Source: Candidatus Omnitrophota bacterium
GTDB lineage: Bacteria; Omnitrophota; Gorgyraeia; Duberdicusellales; 4484-171
Length of the DNA: 47,136 bases
Reading direction: 5' to 3'
NCBI GenBank assembly: GCA_020352775.1
Contig: CP070684.1
Location: forward strand, 741,665 to 788,800
Positions 8,958 to 17,717 of the stretch are shown piece after piece. A program made the translations under genes and the position numbers. Within the stretch, counting starts at the first letter, position 1; each line of letters begins with the position of its first letter. The notes below the pieces were generated by a model. It was not told the DNA's origin. It made no database searches and saw nothing but the letters and a program-made list of their open reading frames with translations.

Positions 8958-11783
8958 ATGATAAAAATAAGTAAATTATCCCGGATTATTAAAAAGAGCC
9001 GTTTTTTGCCGCTAGTTGTTGTGTTTTGTTTTTTCTCTATGACAGTTTACGGACAGCCTTTGCAGACCGTAAGTGGCTATGATCAAAAAATAGCTCAGAC
9101 CGAAGGCTATCCCCTTGTTAAAGGAGCGCTTCTAGAGCAGGAGTATAAGATTTTACACCGAGAAACCTCTGGCATAAAAGATAAAATTAACTTTTTTGAG
9201 GGCCGTCTTGAAAGAATGAAAAAATTGGCTTCCCAAACAGAAACTGATCAAGCGCTTGCCAGTGAGATTATTTCTCTTCAGAAAGAAAAAGAATATCTAG
9301 GGGACCTTCTTAAGGAAAATTTGAAAAAAATCCAGAAATTAGAGACTGAGCTAAAAAGAGTAAAATCAGCTGAAGCTGGGCCTAGGTGGGGTTTTTCAAT
9401 CACCGAAAAAGAAGTGGTAGATTATCCTTTTAAGGGTGAGGCTGAAGACATAGAAGGATTAAGAGAAAGGAGGCAGTTAAGGGAGGAGTCAATTCAGCTA
9501 AAAGGAGCGTTTGATGAGTATAAAATGTCAGTAAAAAATGCTCTTGAGAAACTAAAAAGAGCCGAAGCTAAAAATAAAGAATACGCAAGGAAAATAACCG
9601 ATTTAGAAAGAAAAGTTGAAGAGAGCATCGTCCCGCTTAGAATCGAGGTTGCCACTCTTAATAAAGAGATTAAAGATTTAGAAGCTAAGCTTTCCAGGAC
9701 AGAAAAAGACAGAGATGGCTGGGTAAGCCAAGTCAAAACTATTCAAAATACAGTGGACGCACTTAAAGGTGATAAGCGTTCTTTGGCTTTTGAGGCCAAT
9801 GAACTTGAGAAAAAAGTGCGTTCCTTACGCGGCTTTGAAAAAGAAAAAGCAAGGTATGATGAAAGAATCAAGCGAATGGAAATGGAGGTTGCAGAACAAA
9901 AAGCACTGCTACGGGAAAAGGAAGTCAGTCTTAAGAGCCGCAGGGATGATTTGGTGCGACTGGAGTCAGAGAAGAGAAAGTATCAAGCAAGACAGCGCCC
10001 CCTAGAGGAAGAAATAAAGAGAAAAAAAACTGAGATAGGTTCTCTCGGGCGTGACCTTAGCGCCTTAAAGAGTGAAAAGCAGAGTTTAGAGTCTTTGTTG
10101 AAGGAATCTAGGAGAGCAGAGGAAAGAAGAGGAAAAGAGATAACTGCATTACAGGAAAAAATCACAAGATTAATACTTGAGAAAGATGAATTTGTGCAGG
10201 AAGTAAAAAAATTGGGCATGGAGTTGAATCAATTACAAAAGGTTAAGAGCGAAAATGAATCACTGCAAAAAGAACTCAAGCGCTCACAGGAAAGAATCAC
10301 AAGGATTCAAGAAGATAAGAATGGATTAATGCAAGAAGTAAAAGATTTAAGTGGTAGGCTAAGCGAGATACCTAAGCTTACCACTGAGAAGGAAGCGCTT
10401 GCTAAAAGAGTTGAGCAGCTAGAGGCAAAAGCGAAAGGCTATGAAGAAGCTTTGGATAAGCGTTTGCGGGAATTAGAAGATTATCGTAAAAGCAGTGTTC
10501 GCCTAAAGCAGGAATTAGAGGCCCAGAAAGTTTCAGTTGCTGATGTGGATAGGTTACGTAGCGAAAAGCTTTCGGCGGAGAGTAAAATAGTTAATCTTGA
10601 GAATTCTCTGAGGTTATTGGAAGCTAAAGCAAAAGAGTATGAGAAGCTTCTTGGTGCACGAAGTGCGGATGTGGAAAGATTGCGAAAAGTAACAGATGAA
10701 CAGGCCCAAGAGCTAAAGGGACGTAAAGAGGAAATCGCTAAAGTCTATGATGAGATGGATAGTTTAAAGACTGTCAAGAAAGAATTAGAAACAGAAGCTG
10801 ATGGGCTTCGGAAAACATTAGATTTAGTGAAAGGTCGTCAGAAATCACAAAACTTGGTTTATGAAAGCAGAATTGGTGAATTAGAGGCTAAGGTTAAAGA
10901 ATATGAAGAGCTTCTTAAGAGACGCGGTAAGGAAGTGGAGGAGATAGGAGGAGAGAGCCAGCAGCTTGAGAATAAAATCAGAAATCTTGAGGCTGAATTG
11001 AGTGGTTACAAGGATCTTCTTGGAAAGCGTGATACCAAAGCCAGCCGCTTAGAGAAAGAAGTGTCCCTTCTTGACCAACAGCTGACTGAGAACCGAGCCT
11101 CACTCAACCGAGCCCTTAAAGATTTGGCTGAGGCAAGACGCAAAGAAGAAGATGCTCAGAGGAAAGTAGGTGCTTTACAGAAGAGAACAGAATCTTTAGA
11201 TAAACAATTAAAGGCAGAGAGAAAGAGAAAGACAATGAGTACTGAAGGATTGCAGAAAGAACTGCAGAAAGCAAGCACTACTGCTCAGGAATATAAGTCT
11301 GCCCTTGATAAAACCATAGATGAATTAGAGCGTATCAGAAGACAGAATCAGGAATATGAGAGTCAGGTAAACCAGCTTCAGGCAACAATTGAATCTTTGA
11401 GAGTTAAACTAAAGGATTTAGAAAAAGCCAATGAATCGTATGCGCGGGAGACGAGCTCTCTTACAAAGTTAATGGATAGTCTTGAAAAAATTGAGGCTGA
11501 GAATAAAAAATATCTGGTACAAATAAAAAGTCTGCAAAAAAGTAAAGAAGAGTACAGAGAAAATTTTACTATCCAGAAAGAAGAAGCAGATCAATTAAAT
11601 AGCAGAGTTAAAACACAAGATGAAACGATAAGATTCCTAGAGAAATCACTGCAGTATTTACAGGTAGAATATGATGAATTGTCAAAAGGCAGTAGGGAGA
11701 TAAAAGAGAAATGTGATCAGGAAATCGCTGTTCTTACTGCTGAAAACGAACATCTCAGGATTCTATTAGATCAAATAGAGTAA
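8958..11783 (+). CDS. Large exported coiled-coil protein (941 residues)
   Basis: A signal peptide or signal anchor (basic SKLSRIIKKSRFLP, then hydrophobic LVVVFCFFSMTVYG, cleavage plausible near YGQP) is followed by about 900 residues that are nearly continuous heptad-like coiled coil, very rich in K, E, L and R. Locally recurring phrases such as LEAKAKEYEKLL / LEAKVKEYEELL / LEAELSGYKDLL show internal duplication. It resembles SMC or intermediate-filament rods in composition but has no ATPase head, no PDZ and no peptidoglycan-binding motif that I can see. ATG follows GGGAGGAAAA. A structural or scaffolding role in the periplasm is inferred from topology only. Confidence 0.85.
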   Translation: MIKISKLSRIIKKSRFLPLVVVFCFFSMTVYGQPLQTVSGYDQKIAQTEGYPLVKGALLEQEYKILHRETSGIKDKINFFEGRLERMKKLASQTETDQALASEIISLQKEKEYLGDLLKENLKKIQKLETELKRVKSAEAGPRWGFSITEKEVVDYPFKGEAEDIEGLRERRQLREESIQLKGAFDEYKMSVKNALEKLKRAEAKNKEYARKITDLERKVEESIVPLRIEVATLNKEIKDLEAKLSRTEKDRDGWVSQVKTIQNTVDALKGDKRSLAFEANELEKKVRSLRGFEKEKARYDERIKRMEMEVAEQKALLREKEVSLKSRRDDLVRLESEKRKYQARQRPLEEEIKRKKTEIGSLGRDLSALKSEKQSLESLLKESRRAEERRGKEITALQEKITRLILEKDEFVQEVKKLGMELNQLQKVKSENESLQKELKRSQERITRIQEDKNGLMQEVKDLSGRLSEIPKLTTEKEALAKRVEQLEAKAKGYEEALDKRLRELEDYRKSSVRLKQELEAQKVSVADVDRLRSEKLSAESKIVNLENSLRLLEAKAKEYEKLLGARSADVERLRKVTDEQAQELKGRKEEIAKVYDEMDSLKTVKKELETEADGLRKTLDLVKGRQKSQNLVYESRIGELEAKVKEYEELLKRRGKEVEEIGGESQQLENKIRNLEAELSGYKDLLGKRDTKASRLEKEVSLLDQQLTENRASLNRALKDLAEARRKEEDAQRKVGALQKRTESLDKQLKAERKRKTMSTEGLQKELQKASTTAQEYKSALDKTIDELERIRRQNQEYESQVNQLQATIESLRVKLKDLEKANESYARETSSLTKLMDSLEKIEAENKKYLVQIKSLQKSKEEYRENFTIQKEEADQLNSRVKTQDETIRFLEKSLQYLQVEYDELSKGSREIKEKCDQEIAVLTAENEHLRILLDQIE

Positions 11784-11847
11784 TTAAGTTGCCTTTTCGA
11801 TTTAAGTTAAGCCTTAAATTCTTTTCTCTAGATTAATCATAACAAAA

Positions 11848-12138
11848 ATGGGTGCTAATAGCGACGATTTAAGCCGAGAAATGGAGCGCTATAAAAGTGA
11901 GCGCAAAGGAAGAATTTCTAAGCTGCATCCTTTTCGAGAGGGTTATAGCGTAGATAAATTGTTAGATGATTTGAATACTTATTTCGAAGGTGAGGTTGAT
12001 TTCGATTTGGAAAAAGTAACTGAGCTTGCCCAGAAAAAGGGTATGTTAGAGAATATCATTAAAGCTGCTATTCAAAAAGATACCCATCCGGTGTGTGAGT
12101 TTATCGAGGAGATTTTTAAGGATTCAGTGAGTGAGTGA
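11848..12138 (+). CDS. Hypothetical protein, 96 residues
   Basis: A short, charged, soluble protein with no signal sequence or cysteine other than one in THPVCEF. Predicted mainly helical: SREMERYKSERKGRISKLH, SVDKLLDDLNTYF, LEKVTELAQKKGMLENIIKAAI. I do not recognise the family. It begins 64 bases after the coiled-coil gene and ends three bases from the convergently transcribed yqeY stop. No clear ribosome site is visible before ATG, so the start is uncertain. Confidence 0.65.
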   Translation: MGANSDDLSREMERYKSERKGRISKLHPFREGYSVDKLLDDLNTYFEGEVDFDLEKVTELAQKKGMLENIIKAAIQKDTHPVCEFIEEIFKDSVSE

Positions 12139-12141
12139 TTT

Positions 12142-12591
12142 TTAGCCGGCGAGTTTATTTTTAACAAGTGCACTTACCTGTTTTGGTTCTGCACGCGCCC
12201 CGACTTTAGCCAGGACTTCTTTCATTACCTTACCCATATCTTTAATTGAACTTGCTCCAACTTCAGATATGGCTTCTTCGATTATCTTTGCTAATTCGCT
12301 CTCTTCCAAGGGCTTAGGAAGGTAGTCATCGACAATAGTGAGTTCTTTTTCTATTGCTTCTAAGAGGTCTGCGCGGTCTGATTTAATGATTGCTTCTTTT
12401 GAGTCTTGGAGACGTTTTTTCTGTTTCTGTAGGACTGCTAAAGCCTCATTGTCATCGAGCTTTTCTTTTTTTAGCTCGATCGCGCGGTTTTTAAGTTCGG
12501 CGCGGACAAAGCTTAAGAAATCAGCCTTATGTTTGTCTTTGGCTTTTAAGGCTTGGGCATAGTCTTTGAAAATTCTATCTTCTAATTGCAT
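12142..12591 (-). CDS. yqeY: GatB/YqeY domain-containing protein
   Basis: The 149-residue protein is the stand-alone YqeY family, related to the C-terminal tRNA-binding domain of GatB. Signatures: LEDRIFKDYAQALKAKDK at the N-terminus, LSFVRAELKNRAIEL, then the linker DDYLPKPLEESELAKIIEEAI and the C-terminal GASSIKDMGKVMKEVL. The family is thought to act in tRNA-dependent amidation or tRNA metabolism, but a precise reaction is not established. It is the first of only two genes on the minus strand in this window. A promoter lies so close to its ATG that the transcript may be leaderless. Confidence 0.92.
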   Translation of the reverse strand: MQLEDRIFKDYAQALKAKDKHKADFLSFVRAELKNRAIELKKEKLDDNEALAVLQKQKKRLQDSKEAIIKSDRADLLEAIEKELTIVDDYLPKPLEESELAKIIEEAISEVGASSIKDMGKVMKEVLAKVGARAEPKQVSALVKNKLAG

Positions 12592-12597
12592 GGAAGA

Positions 12598-12626
12598 ATT
12601 ATATCATAATTTATAGAGGCCCTCAA
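12598..12626 (-). promoter_or_regulatory. Promoter of yqeY, probably giving a leaderless transcript
   Basis: On the minus strand TTGAGG (12626-12621) and TATAAT (12603-12598) are 17 bases apart. The -10 box ends six bases before the yqeY ATG at 12591, so initiation would fall at or within a base or two of the start codon and there is no room for a ribosome site. Confidence 0.65.
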
Positions 12627-12639
12627 CTGCATTAAATAC

Positions 12640-12667
12640 TTTCAATTTGAGGGAGCTTTGATATAAT
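12640..12667 (+). promoter_or_regulatory. Extended -10 promoter of the NYN-domain gene
   Basis: TTTCAA (12640-12645), 16 bases, then TGATATAAT with TATAAT at 12662-12667. The block from 12643 matches 20 of 25 positions of the promoter block at 23683-23707's region and its partner near 20166 (see findings). It diverges from the yqeY promoter and overlaps its upstream part. Confidence 0.6.
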
Positions 12668-12706
12668 GCCAGTGAATATGTTGTAATAATTAAGAAAGGA
12701 GTAAAA

Positions 12707-13255
12707 ATGGAAAAGTTAATGGTGTTCATTGATGCGGAGTATGTTGTGCAAAAGATTAAAGACTTTAAGAGTGGCAGAAAGACTATCAGACGTACTGATA
12801 TCAACTGGGATAACATCCTAAAGTGGATTGTCGCAAGAAGGAATCTCATTCGCTGTTATTACTATTCTGCTGAATTCAGTAAAGCTGAAAACCCTCAGAC
12901 TTATCAGGAACAGTATGAGTATTTAAAACATATAAAACGCAGTATTCCTTATTTTGACGTAAAGCTGGGCAGACTTGTGCATGTGGGTAAGGAATGGGTA
13001 CAGAAAGGTCTAGATATAAAAATCGCTCTTGATATATATTCCAAGGCTGCAACAAATCAGTATGATACTGCGGCGATTATTTCCGGTGACTCAGATTTTG
13101 CCGAGGTGATTATTGAGGTTAAAGAGCGCTATGGTAAACATGTTGAGCTTTATACTTTTGATTATGCAATTCATGAGGCCCTAAAATTAGCCCCGGATAA
13201 GCATATTGTGATAAGGCGTGATCTAGGCCGCAAAAATCAATTCTGGCGAATTTAA
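12707..13255 (+). CDS. NYN domain (LabA-like PIN-fold) protein
   Basis: The 182-residue protein is a stand-alone NYN/PIN-like domain, the fold of Mg-dependent ribonucleases such as LabA/DUF88 members. The acidic metal-site pattern is visible: MVFIDAEY (D9 region), GLDIKIALDIYSKA, and IISGDSDFAEVI. Members act on RNA, but the target of this one is unknown. ATG follows AAAGGAG. It is the first gene of a rightward group with three small proteins, 8 bases before the next start. Confidence 0.85.
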   Translation: MEKLMVFIDAEYVVQKIKDFKSGRKTIRRTDINWDNILKWIVARRNLIRCYYYSAEFSKAENPQTYQEQYEYLKHIKRSIPYFDVKLGRLVHVGKEWVQKGLDIKIALDIYSKAATNQYDTAAIISGDSDFAEVIIEVKERYGKHVELYTFDYAIHEALKLAPDKHIVIRRDLGRKNQFWRI

Positions 13256-13263
13256 ATTAAAAA

Positions 13264-13470
13264 ATGAGATTTATTTCATTTTTGTTCACAGTTTGGGTGA
13301 GCTATATTTTTCTGCGCTTAATTATTATGCCGTTCTTTTTGTATCTTTGGGCACGCTATATCAGGACTAAGCGCACCACAGGAGCTAGCGCTGAATTTGT
13401 GCATAAGCAAGCTCCACAACGGTCTTATACTGAAAATATTGTGGATGCTGAATTTGAAGAGCTAAATTAG
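13264..13470 (+). CDS. Small single-span membrane protein, 68 residues
   Basis: One hydrophobic segment (about residues 4-30, FLFTVWVSYIFLRLIIMPFFLYLWARYI) is followed by a basic RTKRT stop-transfer and a polar tail ending TENIVDAEFEELN. That tail resembles small membrane proteins of the DUF4834 type, but the match is only by eye. It begins 8 bases after the NYN gene and ends 3 bases before the TerB-like gene, so it is probably co-transcribed with both. Confidence 0.65.
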   Translation: MRFISFLFTVWVSYIFLRLIIMPFFLYLWARYIRTKRTTGASAEFVHKQAPQRSYTENIVDAEFEELN

Positions 13471-13473
13471 AAC

Positions 13474-13959
13474 ATGGCAGGGTTCCTAAATCAGTTTCGA
13501 CGTAAAGTAGTTTCATCAGTTTGGAAAGACCAGACGATCCCCCCTCCTGCAAAAGATATTGACGATAAAATTGCATTAGGAGTATTGTTGTGGGTTGTGG
13601 CCGAGGCTGATGAGAAGTTTTTGCCCCAAGAAGAGGAAAAGATTAAAGAAGTCCTTTTATCCTATGCTAAGATTTCTGCCGAGGACCTTTCGCTTATTTT
13701 AGCTTCTATAAAAGCAGCTGCTGATGAAAGCATTGACCTTCATCAGTTTACTAGTGAGGTGAGTCACGATTTAGTCTATGCTCAGAGAGTGACGATTGTT
13801 GAGCATCTTTTTCGTATTGCCTGTGTTGATAAGGAACTGGATGATAAGGAGTTAGATCTGATACGTCAAATCAGCGGATTATTCCATCTTAGCCATCGGG
13901 ATTTTATTGATGCTAAGATAAAGGCAAAAAAAGAATTTGGCTTAAAAACTGTAGAATAA
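13474..13959 (+). CDS. TerB-like (tellurite resistance TerB family) protein
   Basis: The 161-residue all-helical protein has the TerB pattern of two acidic helix pairs: IALGVLLWVVAEADEKFLPQEEEKI and IVEHLFRIACVDKELDDKELDLIRQISGLFHLSHRDF. Each half has the D/E-rich turn that in TerB binds divalent metal. There is no terD/terC locus here, so tellurite resistance should not be assumed; stand-alone TerB domains are common in stress and envelope proteins. It is the third gene of the NYN operon. Confidence 0.8.
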   Translation: MAGFLNQFRRKVVSSVWKDQTIPPPAKDIDDKIALGVLLWVVAEADEKFLPQEEEKIKEVLLSYAKISAEDLSLILASIKAAADESIDLHQFTSEVSHDLVYAQRVTIVEHLFRIACVDKELDDKELDLIRQISGLFHLSHRDFIDAKIKAKKEFGLKTVE

Positions 13960-13983
13960 TAATAGTTTAAGCCGGAGGATAAA

Positions 13984-14622
13984 GTGTTTACTAAAAGAGC
14001 TGCAAAAATTATTGTAATTGTTCTAGTTTTAAATGCCATTACGCTTTTTTTTAATATTAAGGAGGGCATCGAAGAAGGTGATATGATGCTAAGGTTTCAT
14101 GAGCGGGAGGCTGTTACCTTCCTTTCGGCGCTAATGCTAGGCCTTAGCAGCATGACGAGTCTAGCGATGTATTTATTAAGCAAAAAGGCTAATATTCTTG
14201 ATAAGGGGTATAGATTTTGGGGCCTTGTTTCAATTGGGTTTTTCTATCTGTGTATGGATGAATATTTTATGGCTCATGAGGGAATGGATGAGGCGATTGG
14301 ATCTTTATTTGGCCAAAACATTAAGCATCTTAATCTAGATAATCTGGTATTGGCATTTTTTGGATTAGTGGCATTAAGTGTTTGTTTTTATTTCAGAAAA
14401 GAATTGATAAAGCATAAAAATATTCTTCTCTTTTTGTTTTTGGGTGCATTTGGTCTTTTAGGCACAGTTATTTTTCATGCCCTTGAGAGAATAGACATTG
14501 TTTATGAGGTTATTGAAGAGTCTTTTAAGCTGGTGGGAGTGTCTTTTTTCTTTGCCGGGTTTTTGTCAGTTTTAACTACCTTTATTAAGAAACTTTCCGT
14601 CTCTAGCCCAGATAATCTTTAG
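13984..14622 (+). CDS. Multi-span membrane protein of unknown function, 212 residues
   Basis: About six hydrophobic segments are visible (residues near 7-24, 44-66, 78-95, 119-137, 146-165, 178-202). A conserved-looking acidic loop CMDEYFMAHEGMDEAIG lies between segments three and four. Start is GTG with a GGAGG site six bases upstream. No domain recognised. It closes the NYN/TerB group and is followed by a new promoter. Confidence 0.75.
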   Translation: MFTKRAAKIIVIVLVLNAITLFFNIKEGIEEGDMMLRFHEREAVTFLSALMLGLSSMTSLAMYLLSKKANILDKGYRFWGLVSIGFFYLCMDEYFMAHEGMDEAIGSLFGQNIKHLNLDNLVLAFFGLVALSVCFYFRKELIKHKNILLFLFLGAFGLLGTVIFHALERIDIVYEVIEESFKLVGVSFFFAGFLSVLTTFIKKLSVSSPDNL

Positions 14623-14664
14623 AAGAAAAAATCAATAAATAAAAGAAAAAAATGCATTTTGAAA

Positions 14665-14693
14665 TTGACTTACCCCTGCGGCAGTAGTAATAT
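14665..14693 (+). promoter_or_regulatory. Sigma-70-type promoter before outer-membrane barrel gene
   Basis: TTGACT (14665-14670), 17 bases, TAATAT (14688-14693). The start codon of the barrel gene is 51 bases downstream, preceded by AGGAGGTGA. Confidence 0.7.
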
Positions 14694-14743
14694 GTATTTA
14701 TAGATAAAATTAGTGCATAAGTTTATAGATTAGGAGGTGATAT

Positions 14744-15541
14744 ATGTCCAGAGTAATGACCTGTTTAGCTCTGTTAATATTATGTTTTTCTCCTTTTATT
14801 TTGTTTGCAGGAAGTATTGGTAATAGCATTGAGCCCATTGGTGCCAGCAGATTTGCCATAGCTGCTGACGGTAATTATGCTACCGAACGTGATTTTGAAG
14901 CAGGAGGAGTAAGTACTTCTGGCGCCTCCATTACCGATCTTGATATAGATAAGCTTTATGAGACAGGTTTAAAGTTTATTTTCGGAGTGGGCGATTATGT
15001 AAATATCTATGCTAAGGGCGGGGTGGCAAAGTTAAAAGAAGCAGAATTAGAATTGTCTAGTGGCCAGAGTGTTGAAGTAGAGGCAGAAGAAGATATTGTT
15101 TATGGCGGTGGATTTAATGCCGTTCATAAATTTGGTTATGAGGAAGAACATTTTATCGGCATTGGCGGCGATTATTCGCATTTTGAGGTCGCTGCTTCTG
15201 ATCTTGAGATTGACGGAGTAGACGCAGCTGATATTGCCGGACAAATCAAGAAAACAGAATATCAGGGCAATTTCTATGCTGGCTCGCGCGTGGAAATGAG
15301 CTACAACTTATCAATCATTCCTTATGTCTGCGGTTTCTGGAATAAGCTTAATCTTGAGTCTAAGGACCTACAGTATACCTCAGGCGGTACTTTTATTATC
15401 AGCTTTGATAATGATGCTGATGAAGAGTTTGGGGCTGGAGTGGGTTTAGGCATAAACATGGGTGATAATTTCATTTTTAATGTTGAGGGTAGGTTTGTGG
15501 CCGGTACTTCGATAAGCGCTGGTGGTACTTTTAAGTTCTAA
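14744..15541 (+). CDS. Outer-membrane beta-barrel protein, 265 residues
   Basis: A signal peptide (LALLILCFSPFILFAGS, cleavage plausible after FAG) is followed by alternating hydrophobic strands such as GLKFIFGVGDYVNIYAKGGVAKL, EHFIGIGGDYSHFEV, EYQGNFYAGSRVEMSY and LSIIPYVCGFWNKL, ending in the terminal-phenylalanine sorting signal AGGTFKF recognised by BamA. The shape fits small eight-to-ten-stranded barrels of the OmpA/OprF or OmpW size class. No periplasmic domain. AGGAGGTGA precedes ATG and a Rho-independent terminator follows, so it is a single-gene unit. Confidence 0.82.
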   Translation: MSRVMTCLALLILCFSPFILFAGSIGNSIEPIGASRFAIAADGNYATERDFEAGGVSTSGASITDLDIDKLYETGLKFIFGVGDYVNIYAKGGVAKLKEAELELSSGQSVEVEAEEDIVYGGGFNAVHKFGYEEEHFIGIGGDYSHFEVAASDLEIDGVDAADIAGQIKKTEYQGNFYAGSRVEMSYNLSIIPYVCGFWNKLNLESKDLQYTSGGTFIISFDNDADEEFGAGVGLGINMGDNFIFNVEGRFVAGTSISAGGTFKF

Positions 15542-15563
15542 TATAAATCAATTTTAGATTTCT

Positions 15564-15603
15564 AAAGGCTGTTCCTTTAAAGAAGAGGGCAGCCTTTTTT
15601 ATA
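15564..15603 (+). terminator. Rho-independent terminator after barrel gene
   Basis: AAAGGCTG (15564-15571) pairs perfectly with CAGCCTTT (15590-15597) and the right arm runs into a T tract to 15600. Confidence 0.85.
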
Positions 15604-15634
15604 TAAATAGTGGTTTAACGAAAGGAGGCAAAAA

Positions 15635-16594
15635 ATGAAGAATCAAAAAGTGCTTCTTATTGCTCTTGTTGTAATTGTGGGTTTGTTTGCAGTAGGTATA
15701 GTAAAGGATCAGGTAATGAAGGTAGCAGTTACTGTTGGAATATCTAAAGCAAGTGGCGCGCCAGTTCGTATTGGTGGTTTATCTGTGGGGGTAATTAGAC
15801 CTTCTTTACGTATAAAAGATTTTAAGATGTATCAGCCCAAAGGCTATCCCAAAGGGATAATGCTAGATATTCCCACGATAAGTGTGGATTGCAATTTATG
15901 GGCATTTTTTAAGAAAAAAATTCATGTTCCTTTAATTGAGTTAGATCTCAAAGAGGCAGTTTTTATTAGAGATGAGAGAGGGTTAAGTGTTGATTCTTTA
16001 AAGGTTGCTAAAAAAGAGGCGCCCGAGGCTAAAAAGGCAAAGTCAGCTAAGCCCATGGCAATGCAGATTGATGTGTTAAAGCTTAATTTGGGACGGGTAA
16101 TTCTAAAGGAAATTACTGCTGAGGGAGAACCTTCTCTTCAAATACATGATATTAATATCAAAGAGAAAACCTACAAAAATATTACCAGTATGCAGCAGTT
16201 GGTGGGATTGCTTATGATCGAATCTATGAAGCCAGCAGCAATAAAAGGTGCTGGTATTTATAGTGCGGTAAGCTTTGCGGGAGTGGCATTTTTACCTGCC
16301 GCAGCAGTTGGGATATTTACTGGTAAGGATACGGTTGCTGATACTTTCCCGGTAAGTTTTAATAGGGCTTACAGGAAAAGTTTAGATGTTTTAGGCCAGA
16401 TGGGTGAAATAAAGAGCGAGGATAAAGAAGCTGCTACAATTACGGCGGTTGTTAATGGTGCAACTGTTATTTTAAAAATAGAGCAGAAAACAAGGAGTGA
16501 AGCTAGAATTACTATCTCTGCAAGGAAGTTTCTCTTGTCCAAGATTCAGATTGCTGGTACCGTGCTTCATAAGTTGACTGAGGCATTGCGTTAA
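15635..16594 (+). CDS. AsmA-like protein with DUF3568-like C-terminal domain
   Basis: The N-terminus has one membrane anchor (residues 5-24), then the AsmA/DUF748-type start VGISKASGAPVRIGGLSVGVIRPSLRIKDFKM and FFKKKIHVPLIELDL. A K/A/E-rich linker (residues 125-140) leads to a second part. From about 207 onward GAGIYSAVSFAGVAFLPAAAVGIFTGKDT and FNRAYRKSLDVLGQMGEIKSEDKEAATITAVVNGATVILKI resemble the small DUF3568 lipoproteins common in Omnitrophota. AsmA-type proteins help lipid transport to the outer membrane; DUF3568 has no known role. AAAGGAGG precedes ATG. Confidence 0.72.
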   Translation: MKNQKVLLIALVVIVGLFAVGIVKDQVMKVAVTVGISKASGAPVRIGGLSVGVIRPSLRIKDFKMYQPKGYPKGIMLDIPTISVDCNLWAFFKKKIHVPLIELDLKEAVFIRDERGLSVDSLKVAKKEAPEAKKAKSAKPMAMQIDVLKLNLGRVILKEITAEGEPSLQIHDINIKEKTYKNITSMQQLVGLLMIESMKPAAIKGAGIYSAVSFAGVAFLPAAAVGIFTGKDTVADTFPVSFNRAYRKSLDVLGQMGEIKSEDKEAATITAVVNGATVILKIEQKTRSEARITISARKFLLSKIQIAGTVLHKLTEALR

Positions 16595-16629
16595 TTTTTG
16601 TGATTAAAGGTGATTCAGAAGGAGGAAGG

Positions 16630-17436
16630 ATGCGGCTAAGAGGCGTTGTTGCTGTTTTGCTGATTCTTTTGTCAATAAGCGGGGTCTATGCTTTTGATTT
16701 GGATAGATATGATAGGTATTCAGAACCTAAAATTAGCGAGACTGAAACTCCTAATATGGCAGGAGTAGCAGTATTGGTGCATGAAAGCCCATATAGAGGA
16801 GAAAGTATTAGGGTAACGGCTGTCCCTATAATTTTCTGGGAGAAAGACAGACTTTTCGTGCGCGCCACATATGCAGGAGTCATTGTTGCTCAGACCGATG
16901 AGCTTGAGCTTAATCTTCATCTTGCCCCGCGTCTTATGGGTTATGATGCCAGTGAAACCGGTTATTTAAATGGAATGCAAGATAGGGGTTGGTCTAAGGG
17001 GTGGTCTCTTGATGCCGGCACAGAACTTATATGGGAAATACCTAAACTTGATGGTGCTTCTTTAAGTGTTTCTTTTGCAAGTGATATTCTTGATGAAAGT
17101 GACGGCCAGGAAGCTAGAATATCATTTTCAAAATTATTTGATTTTGAGCCTTTTTACTTTAAGCCTGCTGTAAGCGTTGAATGGCAAAGTGAGGAGATGG
17201 TTGATTATTATTACGGGGTGCGTAGTTCCGAGGCAACCGCCGCACGACCAGCGTATTTTCCGGATGATGCTATAAACTGCTCAGTGAAGTTTGATTTTTA
17301 TATGGGGCTTTCCAAGGATTGGTTGTTGGTTTCACGGTTGAACTTTAATTTCCTTAACGATGAGATTAGTGATAGCCCTATCGTGGATGAGGAATATACC
17401 GTTACGGGCCTTCTGGGTATCACCCGGATGTTTTAA
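16630..17436 (+). CDS. MipA/OmpV family outer-membrane protein
   Basis: I start at ATG 16630, directly after AAGGAGGAAGG; a GTG at 16600 would put ten polar residues before the signal peptide. The 268-residue protein has a signal peptide (VVAVLLILLSISGVYA|FDL), then GVAVLVHESPYRGESIRVTAVPIIFWEKDRLFVRATYAGV, a close fit to the first strands of MipA/OmpV barrels, the YYYGVRSSEA loop, and a terminal TRMF. MipA scaffolds murein enzymes in E. coli, while other members take up small molecules; which applies here is unknown. It follows the AsmA-like gene by 35 bases. Confidence 0.82.
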   Translation: MRLRGVVAVLLILLSISGVYAFDLDRYDRYSEPKISETETPNMAGVAVLVHESPYRGESIRVTAVPIIFWEKDRLFVRATYAGVIVAQTDELELNLHLAPRLMGYDASETGYLNGMQDRGWSKGWSLDAGTELIWEIPKLDGASLSVSFASDILDESDGQEARISFSKLFDFEPFYFKPAVSVEWQSEEMVDYYYGVRSSEATAARPAYFPDDAINCSVKFDFYMGLSKDWLLVSRLNFNFLNDEISDSPIVDEEYTVTGLLGITRMF

Positions 17437-17547
17437 AAAGTGGGTCGATTTTTAAGATATTGAAAGATGCCAGTATTTCCAGGGTCTTAGTCGCCCGGTC
17501 ACTTTTAACTCTTATTTTATCCCAATAGATATAAGACAAAAAAACCC

Positions 17548-17575
17548 TTAACAAATCAATTTTTTTTGGTAAGAT
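17548..17575 (+). promoter_or_regulatory. Extended -10 promoter-like block, copy 1
   Basis: TTAACA (17548-17553), 16 bases, then TGGTAAGAT with TAAGAT at 17570-17575. The surrounding 35 bases match a second block at 42713-42747 in about 31 positions. Downstream there is only a 26-codon open frame (ATG 17584) before the next promoter, so its transcript is unidentified. Confidence 0.55.
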
Positions 17576-17677
17576 ATAGCTTTATGAGGGGTTATGTAAA
17601 AATTACGGTTATCAAAAGGGTTCGGGCTGTTATTTGCCTTATTTTTAAAGACATTTTTATATAGAATAAAGTTTGAT

Positions 17678-17705
17678 TTGCAATACTTTTTAATGTTGTT
17701 ATAAT
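17678..17705 (+). promoter_or_regulatory. Promoter of the RhlA-like hydrolase gene
   Basis: TTGCAA (17678-17683), 16 bases, perfect TATAAT (17700-17705). The ATG at 17718 is 12 bases past the -10 box, so the 5' leader would be about six bases and no ribosome site is visible. Confidence 0.7.
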
Positions 17706-17717
17706 TAGAGCTTACTA

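Noticed and set aside
13474-13959. Tellurite resistance locus
   Set aside because: Only a TerB-like domain is present; no terC, terD or terZ homologue nearby.
17584-17664. 26-codon open frame after the promoter at 17548
   Set aside because: No ribosome site and no recognisable content; kept only as a possible transcript of unknown nature.
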